Below are positions 1-11,447 of a stretch of DNA of 64,000 nt, in pieces (position 1 is the stretch's first letter; every line of letters starts with the position of its first letter). The DNA is from Diorhabda sublineata (taxonomy: Eukaryota; Arthropoda; Insecta; Coleoptera; Chrysomelidae), in contig NC_079484.1 in assembly GCF_026230105.1 (NCBI RefSeq), positions 9,935,805 to 9,999,804 of the forward strand, in the 5' to 3' direction. A model generated the notes under the pieces. It saw nothing but the letters and a program-made list of their open reading frames with translations. It was not told where the DNA came from and did no database searches. The translations under genes and the position numbers were made by a program.

Positions 1-244
1 CGCTGATATTATCAAAAAGGATATTAGTCCAACCTTCATTTCCACGATTTCAGAAGATAAAATATAATCTTTAACAATATTATTATAGAATTTATAAATG
101 ATGAAACCGACAATGAGGAAACTCAAAAGGTCAACAGCTCGTGCAATTTGATATGAAAATAAGACATGTTTTTCTGATAGTAAATTGAAGTATAATCTAC
201 AAATTAATCTTTTGATGTTGATTTGTCATATGAAAATTGATAAT

Positions 245-850
245 TTAATAGGTAAACAACCAGAAATATGAGTATTTAACTGAAATATAAGCAACACTTG
301 TACGATTTGTAAGATACAATTTTCTAACATTATTGAAAAACTCCTTTGATGACTCTAGCTTAACAAAGAAAAACATTTCTAAACAATTGTCGGAATATCT
401 GACTAAAGCTTCTATGTCGCTATAAAAATATGATGGCATATTTGGAGTTTCAACCTCGGACTTCAGCTTTGCGAACGAAAAATCAGATCAGAGCTATATG
501 GCGGGTGTTCAATGTCTGTGAATCCACATTCGTATATAGTATCCTTGGAAAGCGAAGCAGTGTGGACTTTGCCGCACCTTGATTCCTTGAAGTCAACGTC
601 AAGGATACCCTTGCAGCCCCAAACGATTATAGCTATCACTTTTTTGCTGCTTTCCGTGACTTTCGCTTCTTCTGGTACTGGTTCTCTTTTCTGATGCCAC
701 TCCATGGAATTTCTATGAATCGCTGAAATCATTCTTCTCAACACTGCTTTAGCACTGCGCTGAGAATTCGAGGCACCCACCAAGTTTTGTCATATTTAAA
801 TGCACATGTATGATCCTTAGAACACTTATTTTGGAAATGCCGGTATGTAT
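245..850 (-). pseudogene. mariner transposase relic A
   Basis: Decayed transposase of a Tc1/mariner element, the enzyme that cuts and pastes the element at TA sites. Read on the minus strand, a degraded helix-turn-helix end lies near 780-850 (ISKISVLRIIHVHLNMTK). Next comes the linker and central catalytic region at 463-783, with SMEWHQKREPVPEEAK, then VIAIIVWGCKGILDVDF, then the typical HPPYSSDL block. A possible C-terminal part follows at 245-439 (SKEFFNNVRKLY) in another frame. The first catalytic DET block is not visible and frames change several times, so it is inactive. No TIRs were identified. Family membership is secure from the conserved blocks; the limits, especially the C-terminal part, are approximate. 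Confidence 0.8.
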
Positions 851-1015
851 TGCATTTTTTTTTGTTTTTAGACGCTTGTCACTTCAATTTCTTTATTTTA
901 AAGATCACTTATTTTTTTCTTATTCATTTTGAATAAAAGTAACATTATTGAGAAACCACGTGAATTTCTCAATTTTATTACAAAAAAGTGAGAAATATTT
1001 TGTACGTGGCAAGCC

Positions 1016-1830
1016 TCAAGCACATTGCTTTGGTATGGCTTCATTGGACTCATAGCGCGTACCCAGAAGAGAATTGTTGAGTCGAATACAGGTAGCTAAA
1101 TTTGACGATATCTCTCGTTCGGTGTTTGACGAATTTGACCAAAAGCGAGTCACAATCATGCTGAAATGTGGCAAAGCATTATCATGATGAATAACACGGT
1201 TGTTTGCTACGAATCGCTTCACGTAGAAGCATCAAAACAGCCAAATAATACTCCTTATTAACCGTTTGATCGTATGGAATGAGTTCTAGACGAAACACAA
1301 TATGGTAATAAAAGAAACTGATGAGCCTGATTTTGATTTTTGACTGACTTTAACGTGGTTTTTAATGTTTCGGCTCATTTTTGGACGCCATTTGCTAGAT
1401 GTTTGGGTATTCTCGACTTTATATTCATAAACCTACTTCTCGTTACCAGTAGTAATGCATTGGATGGAGGTAGGACCTTCAGCTTCATTGTAAGACGTTG
1501 TTTTTGCAGATCTTTTGGTTGGAGGCTAGCATTGACACACTTCATAATCAAAACATTAATTAAAATATATTGTGCCAATACCTAACCTAACCTAACCTAA
1601 CCAATAAGAGATATTGAGAACCTTTCGCACGACTATTTTTAAGTTGCGTTCGCAATAACACTTTTGCAACATTTTCAACAATCTTGTGGCTGTAATTCTA
1701 TTGGGAATGGAAAATTTCAAGCTCGTCGCTTTCTTTTCCTCAACGAATATCGCTAAACAAACTTTTCGCATCTTTACAAACTGTTGACAAACATAGAGAC
1801 ATGGAGTTCAAACTTCACATAAACATCAAT
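1016..1830 (-). pseudogene. mariner transposase relic B with internal CCTAA tract
   Basis: A second mariner transposase on the minus strand, different from its neighbour. An N-terminal part near 1620-1800 shows ATRLLKMLQKCYCERN. Then come remnants of the ITGDE-type catalytic block near 1430-1460, the QTVNKEYYLAV block near 1250-1290, and the second catalytic block as VIHHDNALPH at 1175-1200. The last is followed by SLLGTRYESNEAI. Several frameshifts and stops are present. A (CCTAA)4 tract sits inside at 1581-1602, where the reading frame is lost. Order and spacing match a nearly full-length copy. No TIRs were found with confidence. Confidence 0.8.
1581..1602. repeat. (CCTAA)4 telomere-type tract
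   Basis: Four and a half CCTAA units, TTAGG on the other strand, which is the common insect telomere motif. The tract lies within the mariner relic at 1016-1830. Interstitial tracts this short are usual in insect genomes and do not mark a chromosome end. Confidence 0.9.
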
Positions 1831-1860
1831 AAAGATTGTACCAGTTTAAGAAAAAAAATG

Positions 1861-2163
1861 TAACTGATTCGATTTATGCGCTTAATTCAACTGCATCAGT
1901 CCATGTCAACTTTGATCATGAAAGGCTGATTGTATCGAGTAAATAAAAGGTTAAGTTGTATCGTATAACTTTTTTACAGGAAATTATAGAACAAACATTG
2001 GGTTTTGTCAGTAGGCCAATTCCATTTTTATATATTTTAAAATAAAAAATTGTTTTATTTTAATTTTAGATATAAACACGCAATTGGGCAGCGTTTGCAA
2101 TCAAAAGGATGAAAATATCACGTTGAATTTGGACAGACAATACTTTTATGTCCATATACGAGT
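1861..2163. other. no recognisable feature
   Basis: AT-rich spacer between mariner relic B and the 367-bp mariner derivative. I see no coding blocks or repeats here. Confidence 0.5.
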
Positions 2164-2164
2164 A

Positions 2165-2531
2165 CGAGGTCTGGCTATTAAATAACGAGACTGCGCGCCT
2201 AGAGGGCGCCCTAGATGGGTGGGCTAAAAATCGAGTAGTGCGTTGGGTAAAAACACATTTCCGTCACTATTATAGTATTTGTGCAGTAGCGGTTTGAAAC
2301 GAAAGAGCACTGCAGATGACCAGCACATAAGTCGCTCTGTGAATGTTTCAACTCCGGAAACAGTGACCAAAATCAACCAAATTGTGCTTGCAGATGACAA
2401 AAGTCTGTGCGAAGTTGGTGCCAAAAAATCTGATCCCTGAGTATATTAAAGGGGAGCATTCGAATGTAGAATAATTTTTATAATGAAACCCTTTTTCGTT
2501 ACCAGTCTCGTTATTTAATAGCCTGACCTCG
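2165..2531 (+). mobile_element. non-autonomous mariner derivative, 367 bp
   Basis: Complete small element. The left TIR at 2165-2193 starts CGAGGTCTGGCTATTAAATA and the right TIR at 2503-2531 is its inverse with a single mismatch. TA dinucleotides flank both ends (2163-2164, 2532-2533), as expected for Tc1/mariner insertion. Inside, on the plus strand around 2310-2440, a degraded transposase segment reads VNVSTPETVTKINQIVLADD, the conserved stretch between the two DNA-binding helices of mariner transposases. The rest of the gene, including the catalytic domain, is missing. The element could only move using a transposase from elsewhere. The near-identical TIRs suggest fairly recent activity. 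Confidence 0.93.
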
Positions 2532-2533
2532 TA

Positions 2534-2835
2534 AGAGATATTTTCAATGATGAATGTAGCAGAAACCGCTAACTAGATTTGATGTTATGGGTATCTGTTT
2601 TATAACAAAGTTTCCACCTCCTCTTTGTACGTTAAATAGAATTTGTAAAAAAATACAATGAATGGTTTTATTATGCCCCTTAAATCAGTAAAAATTGATT
2701 CTATAATTTTTTTAATGAACTACACCCTTTAAAGGTTGACGTACAAATTTTTAAAATACTCATTTGGTCCACCTCGCGACCATTTGTGTTATTTGCAATT
2801 TTGAGTCACATTCAGGATTAATTTTACTGAGATAT
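2534..2835. other. no recognisable feature
   Basis: AT-rich spacer; no coding blocks, TIRs or tandem repeats seen. Confidence 0.5.
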
Positions 2836-3243
2836 ATGGGCGCTTGTTTTAGTGTCGATAACAATGCAAAGTTCAATAACTTGAAGTTACTATAATATAT
2901 CAACAAAACTCTATACACAAAAATATATACATCGACAGATATAACTACGTCGCGCTAGCTAAGTTTTCGGAAATGCGCAGCTTCGCTGTGATCTCTGTTA
3001 TCGAGATCTGATCCCTTTGGGTCTCGAGACAAAATGAACTTTTTCCACCTTGCCTGGGTTCGTGTATGTAACAAAGATCAGGTAGAAGGTTTTTGGTTTT
3101 TCCCAAAGTCGGGTATTTTGAGAAGGATTAATTTAATGTATGCTATTTGGATATTAAGAAAGTTACTTGGAATTTTCTGGGTGAGGTATAGGTGGATTAT
3201 CGCTTTATTGAAGGAATTTTTAACCGTATTAAGTATTTTTTAA
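2836..3243 (+). repeat. dispersed repeat R1, copy 1
   Basis: About 400 bp that recurs in the same orientation at 19157-19511. Shared blocks include AACTTGAAGTTACTATAATA, the region around CGAGATCTGATC ... TCGAGAC, AGGTAGAAGGTTTT, and GGTGGATTATCGCT near the end. Identity is patchy but collinear. The ORF at 3034-3243 is not preserved in the other copy, so I do not treat it as a gene. No TIRs, poly-A tail or tRNA-like head are evident. The class of repeat is unknown. Confidence 0.75.
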
Positions 3244-3384
3244 TGCAAAGCACATGACATGGTCACCACATATACTTTCGTTTTCTACTAACTTTAAGTA
3301 ATCATTTATTCACAATAACCAAAAAGCTTTTTCATATAGGAATGTCAATTCGAATATTCTCGGGTCGTTTATCTTCTTTTCATT

Positions 3385-3605
3385 ATTTCTTATGCCTTCT
3401 CTAGGAGGTAGGAAATGTATTTATTATATATTTACCCATTTATTCCATCTTTTCCTGTCCTGTGCTAGTATCATCATTTGATTTATTGTCTGTGTCTGTT
3501 TGCGTTTTTATTCTGTCTGTAACCTCCGCTTCTATTTTGCTATCCTCTGTGATTGTACCAAGGTATTCAAAAGTTGTGACTTATTCAATTTGTTCTTTTT
3601 TCGGT
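3385..3605 (-). pseudogene. RTE-type LINE 3' end relic
   Basis: On the minus strand the sequence reads VTTFEYLGTITEDSKIEAEV, the block found just after the reverse transcriptase palm in RTE/BovB-like LINEs. It is followed after a shortened stretch by AQDRKRWNKWV and FLPPREGIRNNEKK, close to the usual C-terminal ending of this group. The reverse transcriptase catalytic motif is absent, so this is a 5'-truncated and internally deleted copy. Frames shift between the two blocks. 5' truncation is typical of LINE insertion. Confidence 0.7.
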
Positions 3606-3669
3606 ATTAGTGTAGTTTTGTTTTCATTTTTTTACGTTTATTATTAATATTTATTATTTAATATTTATT

Positions 3670-4627
3670 AAAAACACAAAAATTTTTTCCAACGTCATCT
3701 CCTCCTAGTTCCATACTTTCCCATCGATTTTCAATAAGTTCGATACTGTTTTCATAATAAAAATCGTCGAGCTCTTCATAATAGCCAATAACTGCCGATA
3801 TCACCTTTTCATTGTTGAAAAATCTCTGAATACCGAGCTATTTTCTCAAGTCTGGAAATAAAATAATCCGTGGGGGCATGAGGTAGTAATTCATTAATTT
3901 TGGCAATTGCAATAACGGATGTGTGAACTGGTGTATTGTCTTAATGAAACAACACTTTATTCTCAGCAAATGCGACCGTTTTTGCTTGATTTTCTCGCTC
4001 AAATGTTCCAATAAATTCACATATCACTCGAAATTGATTGTTTTTTTTTTTCAAGATATTCAAAGGAAATTATGCCACGCGCACCCCAAAAAACTGACAC
4101 CATGACTTTGTCTGCAAATGGAATGGTCTTCGCCGTCTTTGGAGTCGGTTCTCTCTTTTGAGTCCATTGTTCTGATTGTTCTTTTGTTTCGGGTCTGAAG
4201 AGATGGACCCACGTTTCATCCATGGTTATGAAACAGCACAAATATTTCTGTAAAACTTTGCCCAACATTCGATGAAAACATCTTCTTGTTCCATTGTGTG
4301 TAAACGCGGCACCCATTCTACATACAGTTTTCTCATGTCCAAATTTTCAGTTAATATGTGATGTACTGCACTTTTTGAAATGCCTACTATGTCTGCTAGT
4401 TCGGGCACTTCCAGTCGACGATCATCGAGTACCGCTTTGTGGATTTTCTTCAACATTTCTGGAGTCTTCACCTCATTTGGTCGACCACTGTGATGTTGGT
4501 CTTCGCAAGTCATACGGCCTCGTTTAAACTCTACTACCCCATATTTTACTGTTGATAACAAAGGAGCAGTTTCAGGCAGAGTAGAATTTAATTCAGCTTT
4601 TATGTTTATTGGGCTAATGTCTTTCAA
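3670..4627 (-). pseudogene. mariner transposase (D,D34D-like), broken
   Basis: Main body of the transposase. N-terminal part 4226-4627: NIKAELNSTLPETAPLLSTV, then CEDQHHSGRPNEVKTPEM, then the second helix-turn-helix ELADIVGISKSAVHHILTEN, ending in the WVPRL linker. Catalytic part 4017-4316: ITMDETWVHLFRPETK carries the first aspartate, followed by VMVSVFWGARGIISF. Further down, the second aspartate block reads LFH-stop-DNTPVHT, with TAA replacing a glutamine codon near 3940. The third lies in HAPTDYF near 3870. The C-terminal LIENRWESMEL continues to about 3700. Frameshifts separate the blocks, so no active protein can be made. D,D34D spacing is what the family would have; I did not count it exactly here. 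Confidence 0.93.
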
Positions 4628-4637
4628 ATAGGTATGG

Positions 4638-4919
4638 CAGAACCGGACTTAGGCATGGGCCAACCCGGGCGTGCGCCGGGGGCCCCCGCTGGGGGGGGGC
4701 TCGCGACGAGCCATATGATCGATTTTTAAACATATGAATGCAAGCGAAAAAATACATCCATAGCCAATGTTCAGAATCAACATCAATTTTTTTATGCGCA
4801 ATCATTTTAAAAGTTCCGAAAAATCATCTTGATGTAAGAATTCACGTAAAACGCCCGCCTTACATAGGCCCCTTAAGTATTTTGGCCCGGGGGCCACGAT
4901 GACTCTAAGTCCGGCTCTG
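4638..4919. mobile_element. hAT-type MITE, 282 bp
   Basis: Terminal inverted repeats CAGAACCGGACTTAG (4638-4652) and its inverse CTAAGTCCGGCTCTG (4905-4919) match at 14 of 15 positions. The element is flanked by an exact 8-bp direct duplication AGGTATGG (4630-4637 and 4920-4927). CAG-type ends plus 8-bp duplications define the hAT superfamily. The interior contains GC-rich mirror stretches (GGGCCAACCCGGGC near the left end, GGCCCGGGGGCC near the right) and no transposase, so it is non-autonomous. It sits inside the mariner transposase gene at 3670-5149. Confidence 0.95.
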
Positions 4920-5151
4920 AGGTATGGTATGGTAGGTATTGTATCGCATAACGATGACCAACTTTTCCACGTTTACAAATCCATTGGAAACGTTCACTAT
5001 TGATGGCTGCCAAACAAATACTAAATAACATGGCGTAATCAAACTTGAAACAATTTCTGTATAGATTGTGTACTTTCTAATACAGTGGTATTTTTCAAGC
5101 AACTACCGCCATCTGTAAGTCATTCCAGATAATTCTGGAACCATCGTCGTA

Positions 5152-6465
5152 GTATACTTTCCTATTTTATTTTATTGGGATCATGAATAGGAATTCTATG
5201 TTCGTCGTTATAAAATTTAAATTTAGTGCCTTTTAAATAACAATCAAAATAATATTGAATTTGGGTGCAATATTAAAAATACGAAATCATCAATACATTT
5301 TTCTAATTGACGTAATGAACGACAAAAATTTTATAATGTAATTGTTCTTATTGGGACACCTGGTACATATGGCAAGCTTCGTTTTTATTCGACAGGAAAC
5401 AATGGTACCGAGCGCAACCGTAACGACAACTTCCTTAAATTAATAATAGCGAGGGTAATTTTACGCTACCAACGGCGAAATAAAAAAAACGGTCGAAAAA
5501 CAACACCACAAATTTAATGCGTTTATTTAACATGTTTAGTTGATCGTTAGGGTGTGTACGAGTAAAAGTCACAGCTGTCCTTCATTCGCATCTGCTAAAA
5601 ATGTTAATATATTAACCAGATTTCTGGCCGGTAGGTACCCAGACGGGGCCCAATTGATAATTCCTTCTCAACTTTCAGATCAAGTATAAAAGGAAATAGC
5701 AATAAACGTCACACAACGTGTAAATTATTTAAAATACTTGACACGATGTAGGGATCTCTGGTTTTACCTAAACTCATATCCGTTCTAAAGAGCGATAGAA
5801 AAAAATTTGGGAAACATTCTATAAACCTAATCCCCTGTTCTTGTAGTTTCGTGTTTCAATTCACATCAATTGTATACATAATTTTTACAACATAGTACCG
5901 TGACAATATTAATAAAAATTGAAAAGGTATTTAGTATAAATTTGAAAAAATGTAGCTCTTGATTTATTTTCAAGTTTCGTCCGAAATTCAATCGTTATTA
6001 AATTATTAGCTATTATTGATTGAACTATGAATTTATAAATACTTAACAACGTGAATATTAATCTGTTTCAATCAAAATTTTCCATCCATTGCATGAAAAT
6101 TCATAAAATAGGAATATAAATTTCGTTGAAATTGTTTAGATTCCCAAGAATTCTCATTATATTTGACTTTGTGTAAATGATTTTTGAATTTTCTCAAATA
6201 TATTTCATGTTTTATTCATGAAGCTCAATTTTTTATTATATTGTTGATCCCTTAATCTATTTTCCAAATATCGAGACGTCTATCCTATGTAGACAGCACG
6301 ATAATAATCAACAATTAACATCAAAAAAATTATTTTAATTTTTGCGGTTGTAGATTGAGGATTACTGAAATATTTTGACAATGTATACATTATTTACAAT
6401 TTATTTAAATTTGATATAGTTGCTGAGAATACTTTTTTTTTTTGGAAACGTCAAACAAATTTGGT
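5152..6465. other. no recognisable feature
   Basis: About 1.3 kb of AT-rich DNA without coding blocks, inverted repeats or tandem repeats that I can recognise. Confidence 0.5.
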
Positions 6466-6860
6466 TGGGAAACACTGGAACATCCTCCTTTTAGTTCCGA
6501 TTTGTCGTCATGCGACTATTATTTATTAAGTCCATTGAAAGAAGCTCAACCTTAGGAAGATCGTAGTTTTGGTTTTGGATAAAAGTCATAAACCCATGAT
6601 TGATTACCAGTAATCATTTATATAATTTTTTCAAGATTGAAGACAAATCCATTTTGTATTATAACAAAGGACGATAAACGAAAACAAAAACATTGTAAAC
6701 AACGCACGCCGTTCACGAACTAACAAGTTCATTCAGTAGATACGCACACCAACGAGTTAGTGCAGATTTATTGGTATTGTTCTTGCACAACAGAGGTCGC
6801 TCGGAAGTCTGGACGCGGACATATAAAGGTAGTCTCGATACTTTTGGGACAAACCTCGTA
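6466..6860 (+). pseudogene. mariner 3' fragment with terminal repeat
   Basis: Plus-strand reading from 6466 gives WETLEHPPFSSDLSSCDYYL, the block around the third catalytic aspartate of mariner transposases, followed by LSPLKEAQP and a stop. No upstream catalytic blocks are seen. About 290 bp further on, the end at 6835-6858 (CTTTTGGGACAAACCTCG followed by TA) reads inversely as CGAGGTTTGTCCCAAAAG, a typical mariner TIR. I infer that both belong to one 5'-truncated element. They could instead be parts of two insertions. Confidence 0.7.
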
Positions 6861-9224
6861 TTTTGATAAAGAATCTAATATCGAAACCTAAAGAATTTTT
6901 TATATAAAACCTATTATTGATTAAAAGATACCTAAACTGAACTAAATAAAACAAAAAAAATTAATGATAAATCATCAATTTAGAAAATATAATATTGTGA
7001 TGTTTTCGAATATTTTTATTTGTTATATTCCATGTTTGACGCATTGGCCCTTGTGTTTATGTGAATAGATCGTTTTTCAAAAGATTAAAAACATAACTTA
7101 CTGCTTCTTTTAATCTGTAACTAAATATTTAGTTTATTTTTAGATCAAACTGAGTATATTGGCATTGACTTTTATGTCGTCGGTAAGATATGTATATGGA
7201 TATACTTAGGATACTAAGAAATACAACAAAAGAAATTAAAATAAACGGTGATGATTATATCAAATACAATGTATGACCCTGAAGTTGAAGCCTTATGGAA
7301 TTCAATTTCAAAAAAAATTCACTTAATTCATAGTACAATCATCAAATATGAAATTTTTTCAGTCGTATACGAGGTATATGATTTTACTTAAGTGTAAAGT
7401 ATATTTGATAATATTGAAAATTGTTATTATGAACCGAGATGATTAGAATTAAAAATTACGTTCAAATATGCAATTTTTTTCTATTTTTTTAATCAATTTC
7501 CGTGCAAAGAAAATAAACTTGTATGGGTTATGGTTTTGTATTAGGCATGGCCCTGATATAGAAAACATATTTCTCTACTTGAATGGGATTGGGGCCCTTT
7601 TTGAGATGGGTTCTTTTCCTGTGCCGTGCGTTGGCGTTTGCTTACTACTACGCGTGAAATTAATTTTGAGAAAACAGTAGAAAGTGATAAAACCAAATGG
7701 TTCAACAAACCTAACAACTTTTGTAGTGTATTGAGCAGACGGGTGAGCATGAGGGCGAATACAGTTACAGATGTATTATTTTCTGCCGTCAACTGACGGG
7801 AAAAGCTCTAAATAATCAACTGACATAAGATATAATTTAGAATGAACTTACATACAAATGGTTTGTAAATAACAAGAAATGTTTGGAAGTGTATGACAAA
7901 ATGCTAGAAATTTATAAGGTGGCGTTATATAATTAGTGAAGTAGTCATTTGATTGAAAAAATACGAGATTACCTGGAAAGTTTTCCAGGAATTTTGAAAA
8001 TTGGCAATTTTATAGATTTTGACGTGCTTCTACCGAATTTCAATTTTGCCACCTCGTATCTAATTATTCGTATTCTAATTATACATTTGAACGTACTTTC
8101 AAGCCTTGTTCAACGTTTTTTGATAACAATTTTTAGCTACGTATTTGCACGATTTAGAAGATGATAATTTATCATTGCCGAGATCGTCGAATTCATTTGT
8201 CGACATCCCAGAAGTAGGAAATCATAGTACTTTTGGTTTTACTAAAAACTGGATTGGTTGACTTCCGTTTTAGCCATTTGAACGCAGTTTATGAATGGAG
8301 ATGAAGCCTTGGCTGGAGATGGAAAAGATGAACACTAAGAAAAAATTTATTTAGAATTGGGAACTGTCTTTTTAACGATTTTGTTGATGTTGATGTTGTT
8401 AAGCAGAGCGAGGAACCAATCCATTAGGTTAGGTTATCTTAATTGACTGATAACTCAAGAAAAAGATATTATTCGATATCTTGTTATAATCTACTGTTTC
8501 GATTAAGTCATAAATCCAGTTCAAACAGCCAAACCAATTCCTATAATGGCTTGGAAGCAGGTCCATCAGCCACAGAATTTTTCAATGATACTACTTAAAT
8601 ATTAATGTTAATATACTTGATAAAATTTACTAATAGATCTAAAGTTTGTCGGTTATATATGTTAAAAAAGTGTGTGAGGTTTAGAGGAGGGAGTAGTTTT
8701 GTTTAACAAGTAACTGCAACAAATCCCTATAATGGTAAAACTAAGTACCACTTTCCGACATCCGACATCCATGAAATCTGAGCATCGAAAACGTCAAACC
8801 ACGTATAAGAGTGAAAAATTATATATTTTGTGTTCTTATTTCAAAGTTTATAACATACAGAACTTTTTATTTTCCCTATTATTAATAATAAAAAGTTTCG
8901 CATATGCTTCTATCTGAGAGGGACATATTGTATATATATAGCAATAAACGTTATCTAAATAACACAACAGATGTTGCAAAAAACACTACTTTATTCGTAA
9001 TCATTACCAGAACTTGAACATTAGCAATTTCTGTCATTAAAGATCGTAATCTATGGATATGTTAATAATTGAATCTTAATTCAAAATTATGTAAAATTAT
9101 TCCAAACTTTTCAATTGGTAATTGAATAATAAATTTCCACTTTTTATTGTTACAATATTGTTTCCGTTTCAAATGAAATATTAATTAGATATCAATGACA
9201 AGTCACATACCGAAAACATAACAT
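6861..9224. other. no gene; minor motifs only
   Basis: About 2.4 kb of AT-rich DNA. It holds one copy of the 13-mer GGCCCTGATATAG (7549-7561), which also occurs at 31025 and 36502, and a TTAGGTTAGGTTA run near 8426. ORFs at 7541-7792 and 7949-8164 resemble nothing I know. I see no TIR pair. Confidence 0.45.
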
Positions 9225-9225
9225 A

Positions 9226-10310
9226 TAACATCACTCAATAACTCGTGTGACTGACACACAGATGGCGGTGTCCAAATCCATGACGTTTATGAAGTACGAA
9301 CATCCAAAAAACTATGTGTAAAATTTCATAACATTCCGATTAATTAAATAAAATGAAGTGAAGCTACTTTTGTTATTTTCAAAACAATGGATTCAAAACA
9401 ATTGCGTTAATTTATCATTGCTTCTTTATGAAAAAAAACTGTACAAGCTCAGTAATGGCTTCAAAAGTGTTACCGGACTCTGCTTCATCGAAAAGAACCA
9501 TTTGTTGTTATTGGTTTGCTGAATTTAAACGTGGTCGTACAGACACCGATGATAGGTCGTCCAATTGGGGTGTTTACTGCAAAAAACATTAAAATCTAAC
9601 AAATTGGTTATTTTTAATCTTAAATTGAAATTGCGTGAGATAGTTGAGGCCGTAAAGATATCATAATACAGTGTGTTTACAATTATGCATTTGACCATGA
9701 GAAAGCTTTTTTCAAAGTGAGTACCGGGTTTACTCACAGTCGATCAAAAAAACGACGTGATGATGATTCAGAGCAGTGTTTGGTCATGTTTACACGTGGT
9801 AAATCAAATTTTTTACGTCCATATATGACAATCGATGAAACATGGATTCATCACTTCACTCCGGAATCAAAACGATCATCATCTGAGTGTACTACAGCCG
9901 GTGAACCAAGTCCGAAGCTTATATATAGTATATTATAACTGTCAACGGGGTTCAGTATTTTGGGATGCGCATGGAATTTTGTTCATCGACTATCTCCAAA
10001 AGAGAGAGACATATGTCGAATAAAAAACTACGGTTTCACCGAGACAATGCACCGATTCACAAGCGATGATTAAATTAAACGAATTACACTTAGAATTGCT
10101 TTCTCATCAACCGTATAGTCCAGATCTGGCCACCAGTTACTACTAACTATTAGTTAATCTCAAAAATATGGGTTGTCAATAAAAAATTCAGCACAAATGA
10201 AAACGAAATTGCTGACACTGAAGACAATTTTGAGGCAAAAGACAAATCCTTCTACAAGCACGGCATCGAGAAGTTAGAGAAGAATTGCTCTCGAAGTAGA
10301 TTACTTTCCA
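9226..10310 (+). mobile_element. mariner element, copy 1 of a two-copy family
   Basis: Degraded full-length mariner. The left end near 9226 (ATAACATCACTCAATA) matches the 5' end of the second copy at 26424-27458. The transposase begins at 9387 (MDSKQLR then a stop). It continues as WFAEFKRGRTDTDD-like sequence in shifted frames near 9510-9550, then IDETWIHHFTPESKRSSS at 9830-9890. SVFWDAHGILFIDYLQK follows near 9950-10000, and RDNAPIHK near 10035. The QPYSPDL block is near 10110, and FYKHGIEKLEK near 10230-10265. Several stops and frameshifts are present. The order of blocks is correct, so this is point-mutation decay rather than one large deletion. The 3' TIR was not found. Confidence 0.88.
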
Positions 10311-11447
10311 AAATGGGAAGGGAATATGGTATACGTGTAGTGAGCGGAAAAAATTCGAAAAACTTGGGCATTGTTTTGTTTCCACGTATAAGAAAAGAAA
10401 AAAAATTATCTATATCAACCTATCAAGCAGATGTACAATCTTAGACATTAAGCAAAGTAACAGGATGGTACATTTCTTATTTTGAATATAATACAATTAA
10501 ACCAACTCACTTGGCAGATTCTTTTAAGATGAAATTTTCATTGAAATTGGCAATATTCGAGAACTTAAAGGAAATTCAGCAGCTCTTGAAAACTTGAAAA
10601 GTTTTTTTCAGAGATTATCAGAAGCACAAGTTAAATATGGAGTAAATAGAAAATTTAGCAAATCACAAAGCTGAAATTTATGAAAATTTAGTTGAGGATA
10701 AATAGAAAATTTTAAGATATCACTAAAAATACATATCTCAATTAGATAAATTGAAAAAACAACATGGGAGCATCAGACAACCAAAAAGAACGTTTTTTCA
10801 GAACATTATGAGCTTTTAACAACGTTATTATGAAAAAACATGATGGGAGATTATATTTGGGGTTCATTGAGAAAAACTATTTATGAATATGAAAAAAAGA
10901 TAAAACCGTACACCGAGTTATTTTGTACTATTTATTGCAAACCATAATTTGACAAAATTGGACATAAATAAACTTAATTCCTTTAAGATTGTGAATTTAA
11001 TTTCTTACAATTGTAATTGTCGCTTCATTTGTTTTTTCTTTTTAAGTAAGGAAGAATTAAGATAAATAGAGTAAATTTTTCTACTCAAGAAATGGTAGAA
11101 CTTATTTGGGTACTGAGTGAATATAACGAAAGTATTTTGCATCTAAAGCTTCTTATCGGAGATTTCCAGACTGCAAAGCTAAGAAAAAAAAGATCAGAAG
11201 AAAAACTAATGAATCTGAAATATGGAAAAAAACTTGAGAAAATTAAATGAAAATATCGGTATTACAGAGGATCCAATGCAAATATGAGAATAGCAAGATA
11301 TTAGTCATACCAACGTCCAAGGAATCCTTAAAGGAATAAATTTTTTTCTTTAACTTACAGTAGGATACGTCCATACTGCTTTAATGACTCTGAATAACGT
11401 AAACAATCCGGCATCATTTTAAAGGTTCTGTCTAAAAAAATCTTATA
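10311..11447. other. unassigned; possible retroelement gag remnant
   Basis: Plus-strand stretches near 10545-10640 (LENLKSFFQRLSEAQ) and 11085-11190 (EMVELIWVLSEYNESILHLK) look protein-like and loosely recall the helical gag region of BEL/Pao LTR elements. The match is weak, the frames are broken, and no LTRs or protease/reverse transcriptase were seen. Confidence 0.2.

Larger units (their letters stand above)
3670..5149 (-). mobile_element. mariner element interrupted by a hAT MITE
   Basis: A minus-strand mariner whose transposase is recognisable almost end to end. The 5' end near 5149 has a TIR-like terminus next to TA (CGACGATGGTTCCAG read on the minus strand). The 5' leader near 5060-5113 is shared almost exactly with the second copy at 37151-37997. 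A hAT-type MITE (4638-4919) has been inserted near the N-terminus of the gene. The coding region ends near 3670 and no second TIR was found, so the 3' end appears lost. The MITE inserted after the mariner did. Confidence 0.88.

Noticed and set aside
2224..2424. 66-codon minus-strand ORF
   Set aside because: Antisense shadow of the mariner segment on the plus strand inside the 367-bp element.
2980..3040. tRNA-derived SINE head in repeat R1
   Set aside because: A B-box-like TTCGAGATCTG is present, but no A-box at the right distance and no cloverleaf could be drawn.
4614..5102. ORFs at 4614-4805 and 4905-5102
   Set aside because: They cross or abut the MITE boundaries and have no matching frame in the sister mariner copy.
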